Assembly: GCA_024236155.1 (NCBI GenBank)
Contig: JACKLA010000001.1
Coordinates: forward strand, 744,001 to 808,000
Reading direction: 5' to 3'
Source of the DNA: Sphingomonadaceae bacterium
GTDB lineage: Bacteria; Pseudomonadota; Alphaproteobacteria; Sphingomonadales; Sphingomonadaceae
Length of the DNA: 64,000 bases
This document shows positions 25,844 through 34,486 of this stretch, one piece after another. How positions within the stretch are numbered: the first letter of the stretch is position 1; each line of letters starts with the position of its first letter. The notes under the pieces were generated by a model. That model had not been told where the DNA came from. It was given only the letters and a program-made list of their open reading frames with translations, and ran no database searches. A program made the position numbers and the translations under genes.

Positions 25844-27316
25844 ATGGACCGGCGCCTGCGATTCTGTTTTTCCAGCTTTCTGGCGCTTGCGCTGTCCGCC
25901 TGCGGCTTTGCCGAGGGCGAAGACGATGTCGATATCGCTTTCATCGGAAATCCGGGGGACGTGCGCCAGACCGGCGTGAGGCTTTCACCTGCTGCGCAGC
26001 ATGTGCGTGAGGCGACGGCCGAAGGGCTGGTCGCGTTCGATGCCAATGGCGATGTCGTGCCTGCGCTTGCGGAACGCTGGATCGTTACCGATGACGGGCT
26101 GAGCTATATCTTCCGCCTGCGCGATTCCACCTGGCCCGACGGGCAGGCCGTGACCGCCGGCAGCGTCAAGCGCGAGTTCGACCGCGCGCTTGCTGCGGTC
26201 GACGGGACTTCGCTGGGTTACGACATTGATATCATCGCCGATGTCCGCGCGATGGCGGGCCGGGTGGTCGAGATTCGGCTCAAGCACCCGATGGCGGAAT
26301 TCCTCGCACTGTTGGCGCAGCCCGAACTCGGCCTGCTCCAGCGCGATCGCGGGATGGGCCCGATGCGCGCCGCCGAAGAGGGTGGCCTTGTCACGCTTGC
26401 GGCGATCCCCCCGGCGCAGCGCGGCTTGCCGAGCATCGAATATTGGGAAGAATCCGTCCGGCCGGTGAAGCTGCGGGCCTATGATGCTGCCGCAGCGGTC
26501 AAGGCATTCGAGCAGGGTGACGCGGATGTCGTGCTGGGTGGCAGGATCCAGAGCCTGCCATTGGCCGATCTTGGCCCGCTGTCGCGCGGGACGATCCGGG
26601 TCGACCCGGTTGTCGGCCTGCTCGGCCTGCAAGTGCTGCGCACCGAGGGGCTGCTCGAGGCGAGTGCCCAGCGTGAGGCGCTGGCAATGGCCATCGACCG
26701 GGGCGAGCTGTTCGAGACGCTCAACCTCGGCCAATGGCAGCCGTCGACGCGGATTGTTCCCTACCTCGCAGGGGTCGACGATGCCGTGCCCAATGAACGA
26801 TGGGCTGCGCTCGCCATCGACCAGCGCCAGACCGAGGCGGCCCGCAGGATCGCAGCGTGGCAATCGGCCAGCGGCAAACCCGCGCGGCTTGCCATAGTCC
26901 TGCCGGAAGGGCCGGGCAGCGATCGCGTGTTCGGCGCGCTGGCGGAAGATTTCGGCAAGATCGGGGTCACGCTGGTGCGGGTGGAGAAAGCGGCCGACGC
27001 CGATCTTGCGCTGTTCGACCGGGTGGCGCGTTATGCCGACCGGCGCTGGTTCCTCAACCAGTTCAATTGCCGGGTCGCGCGCCTCCTGTGTTCGCGCGAT
27101 GCGGACCTGGCGGTGATTGCCTCGCTGATCGAGGCCGATCCCGCCGAACGCGCGAAACTGCTCGCCGAAGCGGAGGCGATCCTGCTCGATCGCAACACCT
27201 ATATCCCGCTTGGCACGCCGATACGCTGGTCGCTGGTGCGCAGCGGGGTCGACGGGTTCGAGGCGAACCGCACGGGCTTTCATCCCTTGTTCCCGCTCGC
27301 AATGCGCCCCATCTAG
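25844..27316 (+). CDS. Lipoprotein solute-binding protein (peptide/nickel ABC type)
   Basis: 490-residue extracytoplasmic protein of the SBP_bac_5 family (oligopeptide, dipeptide or nickel binding). The signal peptide ends in the lipobox LSAC (Cys20). The family pattern HVREATAEGLVAFDANGDVVPALAERW, followed by YIFRLRDSTWPDGQAVTA, is clear. No permease or ATPase genes accompany it, so it may serve a transporter elsewhere or act alone. It is followed by DUF4112 after 41 bases. Confidence 0.86.
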   Translation: MDRRLRFCFSSFLALALSACGFAEGEDDVDIAFIGNPGDVRQTGVRLSPAAQHVREATAEGLVAFDANGDVVPALAERWIVTDDGLSYIFRLRDSTWPDGQAVTAGSVKREFDRALAAVDGTSLGYDIDIIADVRAMAGRVVEIRLKHPMAEFLALLAQPELGLLQRDRGMGPMRAAEEGGLVTLAAIPPAQRGLPSIEYWEESVRPVKLRAYDAAAAVKAFEQGDADVVLGGRIQSLPLADLGPLSRGTIRVDPVVGLLGLQVLRTEGLLEASAQREALAMAIDRGELFETLNLGQWQPSTRIVPYLAGVDDAVPNERWAALAIDQRQTEAARRIAAWQSASGKPARLAIVLPEGPGSDRVFGALAEDFGKIGVTLVRVEKAADADLALFDRVARYADRRWFLNQFNCRVARLLCSRDADLAVIASLIEADPAERAKLLAEAEAILLDRNTYIPLGTPIRWSLVRSGVDGFEANRTGFHPLFPLAMRPI

Positions 27317-27357
27317 GGGAAGGAGGCCCTTCGCGGCCCCCGCAACAGGAGAGTCGC

Positions 27358-27774
27358 ATGCCTGCACCCCAGAGGCTGGAAGCCATGGGTTTCGAACTGC
27401 CCACCGGGACCGATCCGCAATCGATCCGCAAGCGGATCGAGGCGATGGAGATCCTGCTCGAACGCAGTTTCCGCATTCCGGGGGTGAATTTCCCGATCGG
27501 GCTCGATGCGATTGTCGGGCTGGTGCCGGTGCTGGGCGAGATCGTGACCACCGCGATGGGCGCATGGATCGTGTGGGAAGCGCGCAATCTCGACATGCCG
27601 CGGTGGAAGATCTGGCGGATGATGGGCAATGTCGGCCTCGATGCCGCGCTGGGCGTGGTGCCGGTGGTGGGCGATGCGGCCGACTTCCTGTTCCGCAGCA
27701 ACACGCGCAATTTGCGGATCGTGAAGAAGCATCTCGACAAGCACCATCCGGCAACGCGGGTGATCGAAGGATAG
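27358..27774 (+). CDS. DUF4112 membrane protein
   Basis: 138 residues with two hydrophobic segments (about 42-62 and 90-108), each containing the family pattern GLDA...GxVPxxGD/E: IGLDAIVGLVPVLGE and GLDAALGVVPVVGD. The duplicated motif suggests an internal repeat. Function unknown. AGGAGA lies 7 bases before the ATG. It is 36 bases upstream of tryptophan dioxygenase in the same direction. Confidence 0.82.
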   Translation: MPAPQRLEAMGFELPTGTDPQSIRKRIEAMEILLERSFRIPGVNFPIGLDAIVGLVPVLGEIVTTAMGAWIVWEARNLDMPRWKIWRMMGNVGLDAALGVVPVVGDAADFLFRSNTRNLRIVKKHLDKHHPATRVIEG

Positions 27775-27810
27775 TTTCGTTTGAGACGAACTCGCGCTAG
27801 GGCTGCGGCC

Positions 27811-28602
27811 ATGGCGCAAGACGTTACCTATTCGAGCTATCTCGACCTCGACCGAATCCTCAATGCGCAGCATCCGGCCTCCGATGCGCATGACGAGATG
27901 CTGTTCATCATCGTCCACCAGGCGAGCGAGCTGTGGCTCAAGCTGTGCATTCACGAACTGACCGAGGCGCGCGCGCATATCATCGACGACCGGCTGCGGC
28001 CTGCGTTCAAGATGCTCGCCCGTGTCGCCCGTGCGCAGGGCCAGCTGATCCAGAGCTGGGACGTGCTGAGCACGATGACCCCGCACGATTATTCGACCAT
28101 CCGCCCGCATCTGGGCGGGTCGAGCGGGTTCCAGAGCGCGCAATACCGGATGATGGAATACCTCCTCGGCGGGCGGAAGCCGGAGATGATCGCGATGCAT
28201 GAGGCGACCCCGGACGTGGCCACCGCCCTGCGCGCCGAACTTGCCCGACCGAGCATCTATCACGAGACGATCAGCCTGCTCTCACGGCGCGGCTTCGATG
28301 TTCCGGCGGGGGTGCTGGAACGTCCGGTGGGCGAGCCGTGGCAACATTCGCCCGAAGTCGAGGCAGCGTGGGCACAAATCTACAACAGCCCCAAAGAGCA
28401 TTGGGATCTCTATGAACTGGCGGAAAAGCTGGTCGATCTCGAATACCATTTCCAGCGCTGGCGGTTCGGCCATCTCAAGACGGTCGAGCGGATTATCGGC
28501 TTCAAGACCGGCACCGGCGGCACGCCTGGCGTGCCATACCTCGCCGGGGTGCTGAAGGCCGCCTTCTTCCCCGAATTGCTGAGCGTGCGGACGGCAATAT
28601 GA
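27811..28602 (+). CDS. kynA: Tryptophan 2,3-dioxygenase
   Basis: Haem enzyme opening the indole ring of tryptophan to N-formylkynurenine, 263 aa. Visible are YSSYLDLDRIL, FIIVHQASELWLK (distal His), SGFQSAQYR and the proximal-haem region with FQRWRFGHLKTVERIIG. The ATG at 27811 matches the family start. Together with kynureninase downstream it feeds tryptophan to anthranilate. No arylformamidase gene (kynB) is in the window. Confidence 0.95.
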   Translation: MAQDVTYSSYLDLDRILNAQHPASDAHDEMLFIIVHQASELWLKLCIHELTEARAHIIDDRLRPAFKMLARVARAQGQLIQSWDVLSTMTPHDYSTIRPHLGGSSGFQSAQYRMMEYLLGGRKPEMIAMHEATPDVATALRAELARPSIYHETISLLSRRGFDVPAGVLERPVGEPWQHSPEVEAAWAQIYNSPKEHWDLYELAEKLVDLEYHFQRWRFGHLKTVERIIGFKTGTGGTPGVPYLAGVLKAAFFPELLSVRTAI

Positions 28603-28626
28603 GTCTGCTCGCCCGCGCCCGTCCCT

Positions 28627-28688
28627 CGTTCGTGCTGAGCCTGTCGAAGCACCAGCGCGCAACCCTTCGACAGGCTCAGGGCGAACGG
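28627..28688. repeat. REP-like palindromic element, copy B
   Basis: CGTTCGTGCTGAGCCTGTCGAAGC (left) and its inverse (right, 28663-28688) flank a 12-base spacer. It fills the kynA-kynU gap and ends two bases before the kynU start codon, so the only purine-rich ribosome-binding sequence available (GGAG) is the repeat's own end. Confidence 0.85.
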
Positions 28689-28690
28689 AG

Positions 28691-30049
28691 GTGGTAACCC
28701 TGCTCGACCGCGCCCGCGAACTCGACACGGCGGACCCGATTGCGCACTATCGCGAGCGGTTCGATCTGCCCGGGGGTGTGGTCTATCTCGACGGCAACTC
28801 GCTCGGCGCGCTGCCCAAGGCAACGCGCGAAAGGCTGGCGCAGGTGGTCGATGCCGAATGGGGCCATGATCTTATCCGCAGCTGGAACCCGACGGATAAT
28901 GGCGGCGACTGGATCGCCCTGCCGCAGCGCGTCGGGGGGAAAATCGCGCCGCTGATAGGCGCGCAGGCGCATGAAGTGATCGCTTGTGACAGCGTGTCGG
29001 TGAACCTGTCGAAACTGATCGGCGCGGCGCTGAAAATGCGCCCTGGGCGCAATGTCGTGCTCAGCGAGCCGGGCAATTTCCCGACCGATCTCTACATGGT
29101 GCAGGGCAGCCCCGCGCAGCAGCGACTGGCTGCGCGCAATGCCATTATCGACGCTCTCAATGAGGATGTCGCGCTGCTGATGCTGACCCATGTCCACTAC
29201 AAGACCGGCGAAATGTTCGACATGGCGGCGCTGACCGAGGCGGCGCATGACGCGGGGGCGCTGGTGCTGTGGGACTTGTCCCATTCGGGCGGCGCGGTGC
29301 CGGTCGACCTGAACGGCGCGGGCGCGGATATGGCCGTCGGCTGCGGCTATAAATACCTCAACGGAGGCCCCGGTGCGCCCGCCTATGCCTTCGTTGCCGA
29401 GCGGCACCACGATGCGCTGGTGAACCCGATCAGCGGCTGGATGGGCCATGCCGCACCCTTCGCCTTTTCGGACGAATATGCGCCTGCACCCGGCGTTTCG
29501 CGCCTCCTCGCGGGGACGCCAGCGGTGCTGGCCATGTCCGCGCTTGAATGCGGGGTCGAGCTGATGGCGGATATCGGGATGGATCGGCTGGTTGCGAAGT
29601 CACGCGCGTTGAGCGGATTCTTCCTCCAATGCATGGAAGAACGCGGACTGCTCGAAAACCCCTCCCCCCTTCAGGGGAGAGGGAGGAGCGCCGCAGGCGC
29701 GGAGGGAGTGGGGGATGTAGTCAGCACGCCCGTAAACACCACATCCCCCACCCCCCAGCCCCCTCCCCTGAAGGGTAGGGGGAGTATGGTGCTCGCAAGC
29801 CCGGTGGACCCGCTCCGGCGCGGCAGCCAATTGTCGTTCCGTCACCAAGAAGCCTATGCGCTGTGCCAGGCGCTGATCGCACGCGGCGTGATCGGCGATT
29901 TCCGCGCGCCCGATATCCTCCGCTTCGGCTTTGCGCCTGCCTATGTCAGCTTCGAGGACTGCGCACTTGCGGTTGAGGCGCTGGCAGAGGTTTTGGCGAG
30001 CGGCGAGTGGGAACGGGAGGAGTTTCGTGAGCGGGCGGCGGTGACGTAG
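28691..30049 (+). CDS. kynU: Kynureninase with an in-frame palindromic insertion
   Basis: PLP enzyme splitting kynurenine to anthranilate and alanine, 452 aa against a usual 400-425. The N-terminal YLDGNSLGALP, the PLP site GCGYKYLNGGPGAP (Lys near 220) and the C-terminal RRGSQLSFRH and DFRAPDILRFGFAP are normal. Between ERG (about 319) and LASPVDP lie about 43 extra residues (ENPSPLQGRGR...LKGRGSMV) read from a C-rich inverted repeat. The frame is kept, so activity is possible. The start is a GTG; the repeat upstream has removed any native leader. Confidence 0.9.
   Translation: MVTLLDRARELDTADPIAHYRERFDLPGGVVYLDGNSLGALPKATRERLAQVVDAEWGHDLIRSWNPTDNGGDWIALPQRVGGKIAPLIGAQAHEVIACDSVSVNLSKLIGAALKMRPGRNVVLSEPGNFPTDLYMVQGSPAQQRLAARNAIIDALNEDVALLMLTHVHYKTGEMFDMAALTEAAHDAGALVLWDLSHSGGAVPVDLNGAGADMAVGCGYKYLNGGPGAPAYAFVAERHHDALVNPISGWMGHAAPFAFSDEYAPAPGVSRLLAGTPAVLAMSALECGVELMADIGMDRLVAKSRALSGFFLQCMEERGLLENPSPLQGRGRSAAGAEGVGDVVSTPVNTTSPTPQPPPLKGRGSMVLASPVDPLRRGSQLSFRHQEAYALCQALIARGVIGDFRAPDILRFGFAPAYVSFEDCALAVEALAEVLASGEWEREEFRERAAVT
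29659..29784. repeat. C-rich palindromic repeat inside kynU
   Basis: Arms around CCCTTCAGGGGAG (left) and CTCCCCTGAAGGG (right) enclose a perfect inner inverted repeat GTGGGGGATGT/ACATCCCCCAC (29708-29718, 29741-29751). The whole block is translated without a stop. Its type differs from the REP-like family elsewhere in the window. Confidence 0.8.
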
Positions 30050-30109
30050 GTGCTTTCCGCTGGATTGCCTCTGGTCTGGTGTGGCTCTACAGCGCCTGGA
30101 TGAGATCGC

Positions 30110-30386
30110 ATGAATCGTCGCGAATTATACAACAGAATCTGCGCTTTTTTTGCGCTGGTCTCTCTATTGTAGTGCAGCGATTTGCCTCCTTTTGGCAGTT
30201 CTCTTTCAATTCGTCCGTTCTGACGAGGTGTCGAAGCTAATCGTCGCTGGATTGCTCGTTTTTGCGTTCGCGGCATTCGCGGTTGCCAGCGCGATGCCGA
30301 AAATCCGAAGCCCGAAGTGGTGGCACTGGATTCTAGTTGGCGTCCTAGTCTGTCCTGCCATTGTCTCAGTCATCCTACTGCGCTGA
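30110..30386 (+). pseudogene. Small membrane protein, frameshifted at a T7 run
   Basis: The ATG at 30110 (GGATGAGA upstream) opens MNRRELYNRICAFF and stops after 20 codons at TAG 30170. A second frame open from TTG 30150 to 30386 gives 78 residues with three hydrophobic segments. One T fewer in the run 30145-30151 would join them into a single protein of about 91 residues. This is either a sequencing error, a true loss, or slippage. GC is about 45% by hand count of 30121-30240, lower than the surroundings. No family recognised. Confidence 0.5.
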
Positions 30387-30594
30387 ATTACTCCGCCGGT
30401 CGTCAAGGTTTGGACTGTCCTACAGGCCCGCCGGTATGCCAGTGTCGCGATGATGGTTCGCTTCAGACGCAAGACGGAAAATCGGAACGTGACACAGACT
30501 CCCCCGAAATCGCCCGCAAACCCCTGCGATCGCGTGAAAATCACGCCCTCAAAGGTTTTCCAAAACACCCCCTTCGGTGTTCCACTCGGGTGCC
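30387..30594. other. Gene-free stretch
   Basis: 208 bases between the small membrane gene and the HNH gene. Short frames only, with no ribosome-binding site or repeat that I can support. Confidence 0.4.
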
Positions 30595-31155
30595 TCAGGC
30601 CTCCAGTTCGATGTCCCAATAGAGCCAGTCGCGCCAGGTTTCGTGGAGGTAGTTGGGCGGGAATTGTTTGCCGTGCTGTTGCAACTGCCAGTGCGTCGGG
30701 CGGATCGGCTCGTTGTAAAGCCGCATCCCGGCCTGTTTGGGCGTGCGACCGCCTTTCTTCATGTTGCACGGCGCGCAGGCGGTGGCGATGTTCTCCCATG
30801 TCGTGCGGCCGCCTAGCCTGCGGGGGACGACATGGTCGAAGGTGAGGTGATGCGTGTCGCCGCAATACTGGCAGGCGAAGCGGTCGCGCAAGAACAGGTT
30901 GAAGCGGGTGAAGGCGGGAAATTCGCTTGGGCGAACATATTGCTTCAGCGCAATGACGCTGGGGATCTTCATGTCGAGCGACGGCGAATGGACATGCCGG
31001 TCGTAGGTCTCGATCACATCGACCCGTTCGAGGAAGATCGCCTTGATCGCCGTCTGCCACGGCCACAGGCTGAGCGGGTAGTAGGAAAGCGGGGTGTAAT
31101 CCGCATTGAGGACAAGGGAGGGGCACGACGCAAGATTGCGCGTCGGATCCTCCAT
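30595..31155 (-). CDS. HNH endonuclease family protein
   Basis: 186-residue protein with a classical HNH finger: CQYC (95-98), FDHVVPR (106-112), and TACAPCN (125-131) completing the zinc site. The N-terminal half (VLNADYTPLSYYPLSLWPWQTAIKAI type) is a conserved domain found with chromosomal HNH proteins across alphaproteobacteria. That points to a housekeeping role, not a mobile one. The ATG at 31155 is the family start; the frame stays open to 31245. Expected to act on DNA, but not characterised. Confidence 0.85.
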   Translation of the reverse strand: MEDPTRNLASCPSLVLNADYTPLSYYPLSLWPWQTAIKAIFLERVDVIETYDRHVHSPSLDMKIPSVIALKQYVRPSEFPAFTRFNLFLRDRFACQYCGDTHHLTFDHVVPRRLGGRTTWENIATACAPCNMKKGGRTPKQAGMRLYNEPIRPTHWQLQQHGKQFPPNYLHETWRDWLYWDIELEA

Positions 31156-31319
31156 ACTACTTCGCAGCGTAGCGGCCCGCTCTATCAGTTCGGCCTTGAA
31201 CACGTCATTTGTTCTCCCCGATTGATGCCGAATGTGCATTTGCACGAGAGAGCGTCAAGACTGTTACAGACAGGCTATCCACAGGGTTATCCGCCGCTGG
31301 CATGGCGATACACCAAAGG

Positions 31320-31387
31320 CCCGTTCGTGCTGAGCTTGTCGAAGCACCCTTGTGCCGGTGCCCTTCGACAAGCTCAGGGCGAACGGG
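31320..31387. repeat. REP-like palindromic element, copy C
   Basis: CCCGTTCGTGCTGAGCTTGTCG and its inverse flank a 14-base spacer. It lies between the HNH gene and gluQRS and ends 16 bases before the gluQRS ATG. The arms carry TTGTCG where copies A and B have CTGTCG. Confidence 0.85.
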
Positions 31388-31403
31388 GTAGGAGGGCCTG
31401 GAT

Positions 31404-32237
31404 ATGAACACCGTCACCCGCTTTGCCCCGAGCCCCAACGGGATGCTCCATCTCGGCCATGCCTTCTCGGCGGTGGTGGCGCATGACCTGGCGAAGCAGC
31501 GCGACGGGCGCTTCCTGCTGCGGGTCGAGGATATCGATGGCGCGCGCAGCAGGGCGGACCTCGCCGATGCGTTTCGCGACGATCTGGCGTGGCTGGGCCT
31601 CGAATGGGAGGAAGTGCCCGCGCAATCGACCCGGCTGGCCAGCTATGCCGAAGCTGCCGGCAGGCTGCGCGCGGAGGGGCTGCTCTATCCCTGCGTGTGT
31701 ACGCGGGCGGGGATCAAGGCGGCGGCGCGGGCAACCGGCCCCGAGGGTCCGCTCTATCCCGGCACTTGCAAGGGAAGGGAGATCGACCCGTCGCAGCCGC
31801 ATGTCTGGCGGCTCGATATCGCCGAGGCGCTGCGTCGCACCGGGCCGCTTGTGTGGACAGATGAAATCGCAGGTGAACAGCGGGCGCGGCCCGAACTGCT
31901 CGGCGATGTGGTTCTGGTGCGCAAGGACGATCCGGCGAGCTATCACCTTGCCGCAACGCTCGACGATGCAGCCGATGGCGTAACGCTGGTCACGCGCGGG
32001 ATGGACCTGTTCGCCGCGAGCCATATTCACCGCCTGCTGCAGGCGGTGCTTGGGCTGCCCGTACCGGTGTGGCATCACCACAGGCTGCTGCTCGATGCAG
32101 ACGGGCGCAAACTGGCCAAGCGGCGCGGGTCGCAGTCGCTCGCCGACCTGCGCGCCGCAGGGATGGACGGGGCCGAACTGGCGAGAGACTTGCGCTCCGG
32201 TCGGCTGCCCATTGGAATCTCTCTCGCGAAGGGCTAG
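31404..32237 (+). CDS. gluQRS: Glutamyl-Q tRNA(Asp) synthetase
   Basis: 277-residue truncated class I synthetase that loads glutamate onto queuosine-34 of tRNA-Asp. ATP-site FAPSPNGMLHLGHA is the HIGH motif; KLAKR takes the place of KMSKS. It lacks the anticodon-binding domain, as the family does. Zinc ligands are in YPCVCTR and YPGTCKG. It depends on queuosine, whose synthase queC is at 9738. AGGAGG lies upstream, after the REP-like element. Confidence 0.93.
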   Translation: MNTVTRFAPSPNGMLHLGHAFSAVVAHDLAKQRDGRFLLRVEDIDGARSRADLADAFRDDLAWLGLEWEEVPAQSTRLASYAEAAGRLRAEGLLYPCVCTRAGIKAAARATGPEGPLYPGTCKGREIDPSQPHVWRLDIAEALRRTGPLVWTDEIAGEQRARPELLGDVVLVRKDDPASYHLAATLDDAADGVTLVTRGMDLFAASHIHRLLQAVLGLPVPVWHHHRLLLDADGRKLAKRRGSQSLADLRAAGMDGAELARDLRSGRLPIGISLAKG

Positions 32238-32246
32238 GTAACAGCC

Positions 32247-32486
32247 ATGAAAATCCTCCTCGCCATTATTCTCGTCGGCCTGATGGCCATGGTGCTCTAT
32301 TCGCTGATCAAGGGCATCGTCGCTTTCCTCAAGACGACGAAAATCGACCTTGAAAGCGGGAATAGCGAGACCGTGACCGAGATGCAGTTGCTGCAGAACA
32401 AGGCGATGTTCGCGCGGATCAAATACCAGGCCCTCGCCATCGTGGTGGTGGCGATCCTGCTCGCCATGGGCGGCGGGCGCGGCTGA
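32247..32486 (+). CDS. HIG1-domain twin-helix membrane protein
   Basis: 79 residues with two TM helices (about 3-25 and 58-75). The HIG1 pattern LLQNKAMFARIKYQALAI lies before the second helix. Mitochondrial and bacterial relatives associate with respiratory supercomplexes (Rcf1-like). It starts 9 bases after gluQRS and lies 25 bases before the adenosyltransferase, so all three may be co-transcribed. Confidence 0.83.
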   Translation: MKILLAIILVGLMAMVLYSLIKGIVAFLKTTKIDLESGNSETVTEMQLLQNKAMFARIKYQALAIVVVAILLAMGGGRG

Positions 32487-32511
32487 CGCAGCCGAAACGG
32501 GGGGAGACCGG

Positions 32512-33090
32512 ATGGTCAAGCTCAACAAGATCTACACCCGCACAGGTGACGATGGTTCGACCGGGCTGGTCGATGGCTCGCGCACGTCCAAGCACGGGGC
32601 GCGGATCGAAGCCATCGGTGTGGTCGACGAGGCGAACAGCATGATCGGCTGGGCCGGCGCGATGCTCGCGGCGAGCGACTTTGCGCGTGACCTGTTCCGT
32701 ATCCAGAACGATCTGTTCGATCTGGGCGCAGATCTTGCCACTCCTGCGAAGGAGGGTGACGATTTCGCTCCGTCCGGGATGGTGCTCCGCATCGTGCCTG
32801 CGCAGGTCGAATGGCTGGAACAGGCGATCGACACGCTCAACCAGCATATCGAACCGCTCGACAGCTTCGTGCTGCCCGGTGGATCGGACACGGCGGCCCG
32901 CGCGCATATCGCCCGTGCCACCGTGCGCCGCGCCGAACGTGCGGTGACAGCGCTGGCGGCTGGTGAGCCGGTCAACCCGGCTGCGCTCGCCTATATCAAC
33001 CGCCTGTCGGACTATCTCTTCGTCTTCGCTCGCATGCTCAACGAAAATGGCGCGCGAGATGTGAAGTGGGTGCCCGGGGCGAACCGATAG
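32512..33090 (+). CDS. Cob(I)alamin adenosyltransferase (PduO type)
   Basis: 192-residue ATP:cob(I)alamin adenosyltransferase of the PduO/MMAB type, making adenosylcobalamin. Seen: N-terminal KIYTRTGDDGSTGLVDG (ATP site), the R-I-x-A-xGxVDE helix and the C-terminal RRAERAV...NRLSDYLFVFAR. GGGGAGA lies before the ATG. Upstream of the 3-hydroxybutyryl-CoA dehydrogenase by 75 bases. Confidence 0.92.
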   Translation: MVKLNKIYTRTGDDGSTGLVDGSRTSKHGARIEAIGVVDEANSMIGWAGAMLAASDFARDLFRIQNDLFDLGADLATPAKEGDDFAPSGMVLRIVPAQVEWLEQAIDTLNQHIEPLDSFVLPGGSDTAARAHIARATVRRAERAVTALAAGEPVNPAALAYINRLSDYLFVFARMLNENGARDVKWVPGANR

Positions 33091-33165
33091 AAGCTAATCG
33101 CTAGCCAAGCCGGGCAGTGCTCGCTAACACGCGCACTTTGCTGCAAGTGCGAAGGAATTGATGCG

Positions 33166-34035
33166 ATGCAAAAGGTGGCGGTGATCGGCGCAGGCCAGAT
33201 GGGTTCGGGCATTGCCCAGACGGTGGCGAGCTTCGGTTTCGACGTGCTGCTCTCCGATGTCAGCCTCGACCTCGCACAGAAGGCAGTGGGCAAGATCGAT
33301 GCCGGGCTCGGCAAGCTGGTCGGCAAGGGCAAGATCGAAATCGCCGATGCCGAAGCGACCGTGGCGCGGATCACCCCGGTCGCCGACTATGCCCCGATGG
33401 CAGACGCGGACCTGATCATCGAGGCCGCGACCGAGCGCGAGGAGATCAAGCAGATGATCTTCGAGGCAGCCGGCAAGGTGCTGCGCGCCGATGCGATCAT
33501 GGCATCGAACACCAGCTCGATCCCGATCACCCGCATGGCGAATTACGCGCCCGATCCGGCGCGCTTCATCGGCCTCCACTTCTTCAATCCGGTCCCGGTG
33601 ATGGGCCTGATCGAGGTGATCCCCGGTCTCGCCACCGCGCAAGGAACGACCGATGCAATCGTCGCCTTTGCCGAGGGGCTGGGCAAGGAAGTGGTGCTGT
33701 CGCAGGACGAACCGGGCTTCGTGGTCAATCGCATCCTGCTGCCGATGATCAACGAGGCGGTCTTCGTCCTCGGCCAGTCGACCGCCAATGTCGCCGACAT
33801 CGACAAGGGCTGCCGCCTTGGCCTCAACCATCCGATGGGGCCGCTCCAGCTGGCCGATTTCGTCGGGCTGGACACCTGCCTCGACATCGTCAAGGTGCTC
33901 TACAACACCACCGGCGACAGCAAGTATCGCCCGGCGCCACTGCTGGTGAAATATGTCGAGGCCGGCTGGCTGGGCCGCAAGACGGGCCGGGGATTCTACG
34001 ATTATTCGGGTGAGATGCCTGTCCCGACGCGATAG
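33166..34035 (+). CDS. 3-Hydroxybutyryl-CoA dehydrogenase
   Basis: 289-residue NAD-dependent short-chain 3-hydroxyacyl-CoA dehydrogenase. Rossmann motif GAGQMGSGIA (8-17), catalytic region GLHFFNPVPVMGLIEV with the active His, and the C-terminal domain with NHPMGPLQLADFVGLD. Roles in butyrate/PHB turnover or phenylacetate breakdown (PaaH) are both possible; no neighbour decides it. Confidence 0.92.
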   Translation: MQKVAVIGAGQMGSGIAQTVASFGFDVLLSDVSLDLAQKAVGKIDAGLGKLVGKGKIEIADAEATVARITPVADYAPMADADLIIEAATEREEIKQMIFEAAGKVLRADAIMASNTSSIPITRMANYAPDPARFIGLHFFNPVPVMGLIEVIPGLATAQGTTDAIVAFAEGLGKEVVLSQDEPGFVVNRILLPMINEAVFVLGQSTANVADIDKGCRLGLNHPMGPLQLADFVGLDTCLDIVKVLYNTTGDSKYRPAPLLVKYVEAGWLGRKTGRGFYDYSGEMPVPTR

Positions 34036-34072
34036 GTCGCCGAGCGACGGGCGCGGTTCTGTCGTCGGGAAG

Positions 34073-34474
34073 CTATCGGACTTCGATGGGCTCCGGTTCC
34101 CCTATCACCTCCGCGACGGGTTCGGCGGCTGAGGAGTTGCGCTCGGATTCTGGGGTTGGATCGAAGCCTGTGGGGTCGATCCCGGTGGGGTCGAGGCCCT
34201 GCGCGCTGTCGATCAGGTCATCGTCGCTTGCGCGGACTTCTACGGCGTCGGCCTGCTCTACCGGTCGCGGCGCAACCACGGGCTTGCTGTTGACCGGGCC
34301 ATGCTCTTCTATCAGCGCCTGCCGGTCGCGCATCTCGTCCATCAGTTCTTTCGAATCCATCCGGTCATCGACCGAATCGGCAAACAGGGCAGCGCCGATC
34401 AGCGCCAGCCCGGCAATGGCGGCGGCACCCAGCCGCATATCGAAAGAACCCGATGACATAGTGCCTCGGGCCAT
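34073..34474 (-). CDS. Membrane-anchored low-complexity protein
   Basis: 133 residues with one TM helix (about 13-33) and a long acidic, Pro-rich tail. The tail holds a short tandem repeat DPTGIDPTGFDPTP (about 95-108) and ends in PVAEVIGEPEPIEVR. Not recognised. The start could be the ATG at 34474 or the one at 34459. It begins 12 bases after the mutS stop in the same direction, so it may share its transcript. Confidence 0.6.
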   Translation of the reverse strand: MARGTMSSGSFDMRLGAAAIAGLALIGAALFADSVDDRMDSKELMDEMRDRQALIEEHGPVNSKPVVAPRPVEQADAVEVRASDDDLIDSAQGLDPTGIDPTGFDPTPESERNSSAAEPVAEVIGEPEPIEVR

Positions 34475-34486
34475 AACCGCAGGAAG

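Noticed and set aside
25985..27754. 589-residue minus-strand frame over the solute-binding protein and DUF4112 genes
   Set aside because: Spans two real plus-strand genes; composition typical of a shadow frame.
30595..31155. HNH protein as a homing or restriction endonuclease
   Set aside because: The conserved N-terminal domain and lack of methylase or intron context point to the widespread chromosomal HNH family.
31270..31292. DnaA-box-like TATCCACA and TTATCCG near the HNH gene
   Set aside because: Only one imperfect match, no cluster, no AT-rich unwinding region and no origin-type neighbour genes.
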